Assembly: GCA_025350345.1 (NCBI GenBank)
Contig: JANXYA010000355.1
Location: 1 to 7,600 of the forward strand
Source of the DNA: Gammaproteobacteria bacterium
GTDB lineage: Bacteria > Pseudomonadota > Gammaproteobacteria > Steroidobacterales > Steroidobacteraceae
Direction: 5' to 3'
Length of the DNA: 7,600 nucleotides
Shown here: piece by piece, positions 6,239 through 7,600 of the stretch
Numbering within the stretch: the stretch's first letter is position 1
Layout of the letters: every line of letters begins with the position of its first letter
Translations under genes and position numbers: made by a program
The notes under the pieces: model-generated
Databases searched by the model: none
Told to the model about the DNA's origin: nothing
Seen by the model: the letters and a program-made list of their open reading frames with translations, nothing else

Positions 6239-7464
6239 AAGCCCGGCGATTCCATGATTGGCTCGGCGTGAGTTGGCTCTTCACGCCTGCGCTCGTATTT
6301 GCGCCCCAGCGTCCAGGCGCTCAGCGCCCAAAACCCCGAAGCAATCAAGCCCAGGCCCACGCCGCCCCCTAATCCGAACCCGAGCAGGCGCATTCCGGCC
6401 TGCGCCCAGGCAGAAGCGAGATCGCCGAGCCTGTACACGACCACATCGATGACGTTCTTGGCCTTGTAGCGGCTTTCCTGTTCGACCACCGTAAAGCAGA
6501 TCTCGCGGCTCGGGCGCGCAATGGCGTACTGCGTCACCCGCCGCGTGACCTGCAGCGCCTGCATCATCAGCAGCGTCGGCGACAGGGCCATGAGCACGAA
6601 AGTCCCCGCCATCAGCAGTGGGGTCAGCACCAGGCCGCCGGTCACGCCAAAACGCCTGATGAAGTAGCTCAAGCCGAACAGGGAAATCGCGGCGGAAAGA
6701 ATATTCACCACCAGGTCAATGTTCGCCAGCGCCTGCGTGCGTGCAGCGAGACCGGCGAATGCCGCGCTGATCAGGTCCGTCTGGAGAAAATAGCCCACCG
6801 TAGCGACCCACGTCATCAACAGCATGAACATCGCCTGATGCATCTGGTAGGGCGATGAGAACAGCGCCCGGAACCCATCCAGCATCGTGCCGCGCAGGCG
6901 GTGATCCAGCGTGGAGGCTTGCGTCTCCGCGCGCACTTCCTGGAGGCGCTGCTTCTCCCGTATCAGCCACTGCACCGCCGCAATGACGAGTCCAAATCCC
7001 GCCACGGCCAGCAGCAGCACCCCGCTCACGCCCACGTCTTTGACAAACAGGGAAGCCACCAGCGGACCGGCGATGGCCCCTATGCTCCCGCCGGCGGCGA
7101 TCGCCGGCAGCAGCCGGGTGGCCTGGGTGGCCGTGAACAAATCGACCATCAGGCTCCAGAACACCGACACCATGAACAGGTTGACAACGCTGAACCACCA
7201 GTAGAACGCGGCCGCCAGCCAGCGACTGTCCGGCTCGGCCTGGAACCAGGCGCAGAAGCACAGCAGGTCGACAATCAGGAACCAGAATATTCCGGTCAGC
7301 ACGCGCGCGAGCTTGAAGGTGTCCGTGAGCCAGGCGAACACGGGCGAGCAGCACAGGGTGATCACCAGCGTGCCGGTGAACAGATTCTGCAGCTGGCCGA
7401 CGCCAAACACGGTCGCCATGGCGTCCCGTACGGGTCTCAGAAGATAGTAGGTCGCCATGAGCAC
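6235..7464 (-). CDS. MFS-type transporter of the NTP/NTP (ATP/ADP) translocase-like group, N-terminus disrupted
   Basis: A multi-pass inner-membrane protein of 409 residues as read from the GTG at 7464. Hydrophobic segments run throughout (for example 30-47, 58-75, 88-105, 122-140, 147-165, 210-226, 280-300 and 365-385). TYYLLRPVRD near the start, and PSRE followed by YKAKNVIDVVVYRLGD (318-348), are the hallmarks I associate with bacterial MFS proteins related to nucleotide translocases. Its substrate cannot be stated. The native protein must begin further upstream: codons to 7490 read LLLAFACNFVLM, a natural first membrane helix. From 7491 outward the minus strand is antisense to the gene itself because an inverted copy begins, and a stop follows at 7569-7567. 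The GTG at 7464 is therefore a default, not a true start. It converges on potI with a 4-bp overlap and no obvious functional link. Confidence 0.75.
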   Translation of the reverse strand: MLMATYYLLRPVRDAMATVFGVGQLQNLFTGTLVITLCCSPVFAWLTDTFKLARVLTGIFWFLIVDLLCFCAWFQAEPDSRWLAAAFYWWFSVVNLFMVSVFWSLMVDLFTATQATRLLPAIAAGGSIGAIAGPLVASLFVKDVGVSGVLLLAVAGFGLVIAAVQWLIREKQRLQEVRAETQASTLDHRLRGTMLDGFRALFSSPYQMHQAMFMLLMTWVATVGYFLQTDLISAAFAGLAARTQALANIDLVVNILSAAISLFGLSYFIRRFGVTGGLVLTPLLMAGTFVLMALSPTLLMMQALQVTRRVTQYAIARPSREICFTVVEQESRYKAKNVIDVVVYRLGDLASAWAQAGMRLLGFGLGGGVGLGLIASGFWALSAWTLGRKYERRREEPTHAEPIMESPGF

Positions 7465-7600
7465 GAAATTGCATGCAAACGCGAGCAGCAGCGACCTACT
7501 ATCTTCTGAGACCCGTACGGGACGCCATGGCGACCGTGTTTGGCGTCGGCCAGCTGCAGAATCTGTTCACCGGCACGCTGGTGATCACCCTGTGCTGCTC
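7346..7600. repeat. Perfect 110-bp inverted repeat with 35-bp loop, reaching the window edge
   Basis: Bases 7346-7455 are the exact reverse complement of 7491-7600, around a 35-bp loop (7456-7490). The match shows no mismatch over 110 bp and is still running at the last base of the window, so the true arm length is unknown. The arms are coding sequence of the transporter gene, not a mobile-element end. A fold-back chimera in library, amplification or assembly is the simplest reading; a real inverted duplication is possible. Confidence 0.95.
7473..7600 (+). pseudogene. Inverted partial copy of the transporter 5' end, running off the window
   Basis: The plus strand has an in-frame ATG at 7473 reading MQTRAAATYYLLRPVRD and onward to the last base, 42 full codons, all identical to the minus-strand transporter from the Ala at 7491. 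The first seven residues come from the loop and lack the hydrophobic character of the LLLAFACNFVLM helix start seen on the other strand. This copy is therefore most likely a by-product of the inverted junction and not a functional gene. Sequence beyond the window would settle this. Confidence 0.4.

Noticed and set aside
7346..7600. Inverted repeat as transposon or insertion-sequence ends
   Set aside because: The arms are interior coding sequence of a transporter, there is no transposase, and the loop is only 35 bp.

Overview
The window is GC-rich, densely packed chromosomal DNA of proteobacterial type. The close match of two genes to the E. coli PotH/PotI permeases, together with the GC content, suggests a gammaproteobacterium, but this is inference and no taxonomic marker is present. 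I see no RNA genes, insertion sequences or CRISPR arrays.

Layout: (1) 9-1337, minus: class III PLP aminotransferase of the glutamate-1-semialdehyde aminomutase-like type. (2) 1338-1571: divergent control region with two near-identical 17-bp AT-rich dyads, two small hairpins and a candidate promoter. (3) 1572-2738, plus: Rieske non-heme iron oxygenase alpha subunit with all metal ligands intact, resembling oxygenases that act on quaternary amines. (4) 2731-4419, minus, overlapping the previous gene by 8 bp tail to tail: a 562-residue protein in which a BetI-like TetR repressor is fused to a second Rieske-oxygenase-like module that has lost a cluster ligand and both iron-binding histidines. (5) 4420-4493: short divergent control region with a perfect 7-7-7 AT-rich dyad, a likely operator. 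(6) 4494-5399 and 5408-6238, plus: PotH- and PotI-like permeases of a putrescine-type ABC importer, without ATPase or binding-protein genes beside them. (7) 6235-7490, minus: MFS/NTP-transporter-like protein, cut at its N-terminus by a perfect 110-bp inverted repeat that runs to the window end and looks like a fold-back junction.

Working model (inference): a small amine-catabolism locus. A cationic nitrogen compound enters through PotHI with partners encoded elsewhere. The active Rieske oxygenase removes or oxidises an N-substituent, and the aminotransferase acts on an amino or carbonyl product. The TetR-pseudo-oxygenase would sense the oxygenase substrate with a catalytically dead copy of the same fold and repress the divergent units. 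This fusion regulator is the most unusual item in the window.
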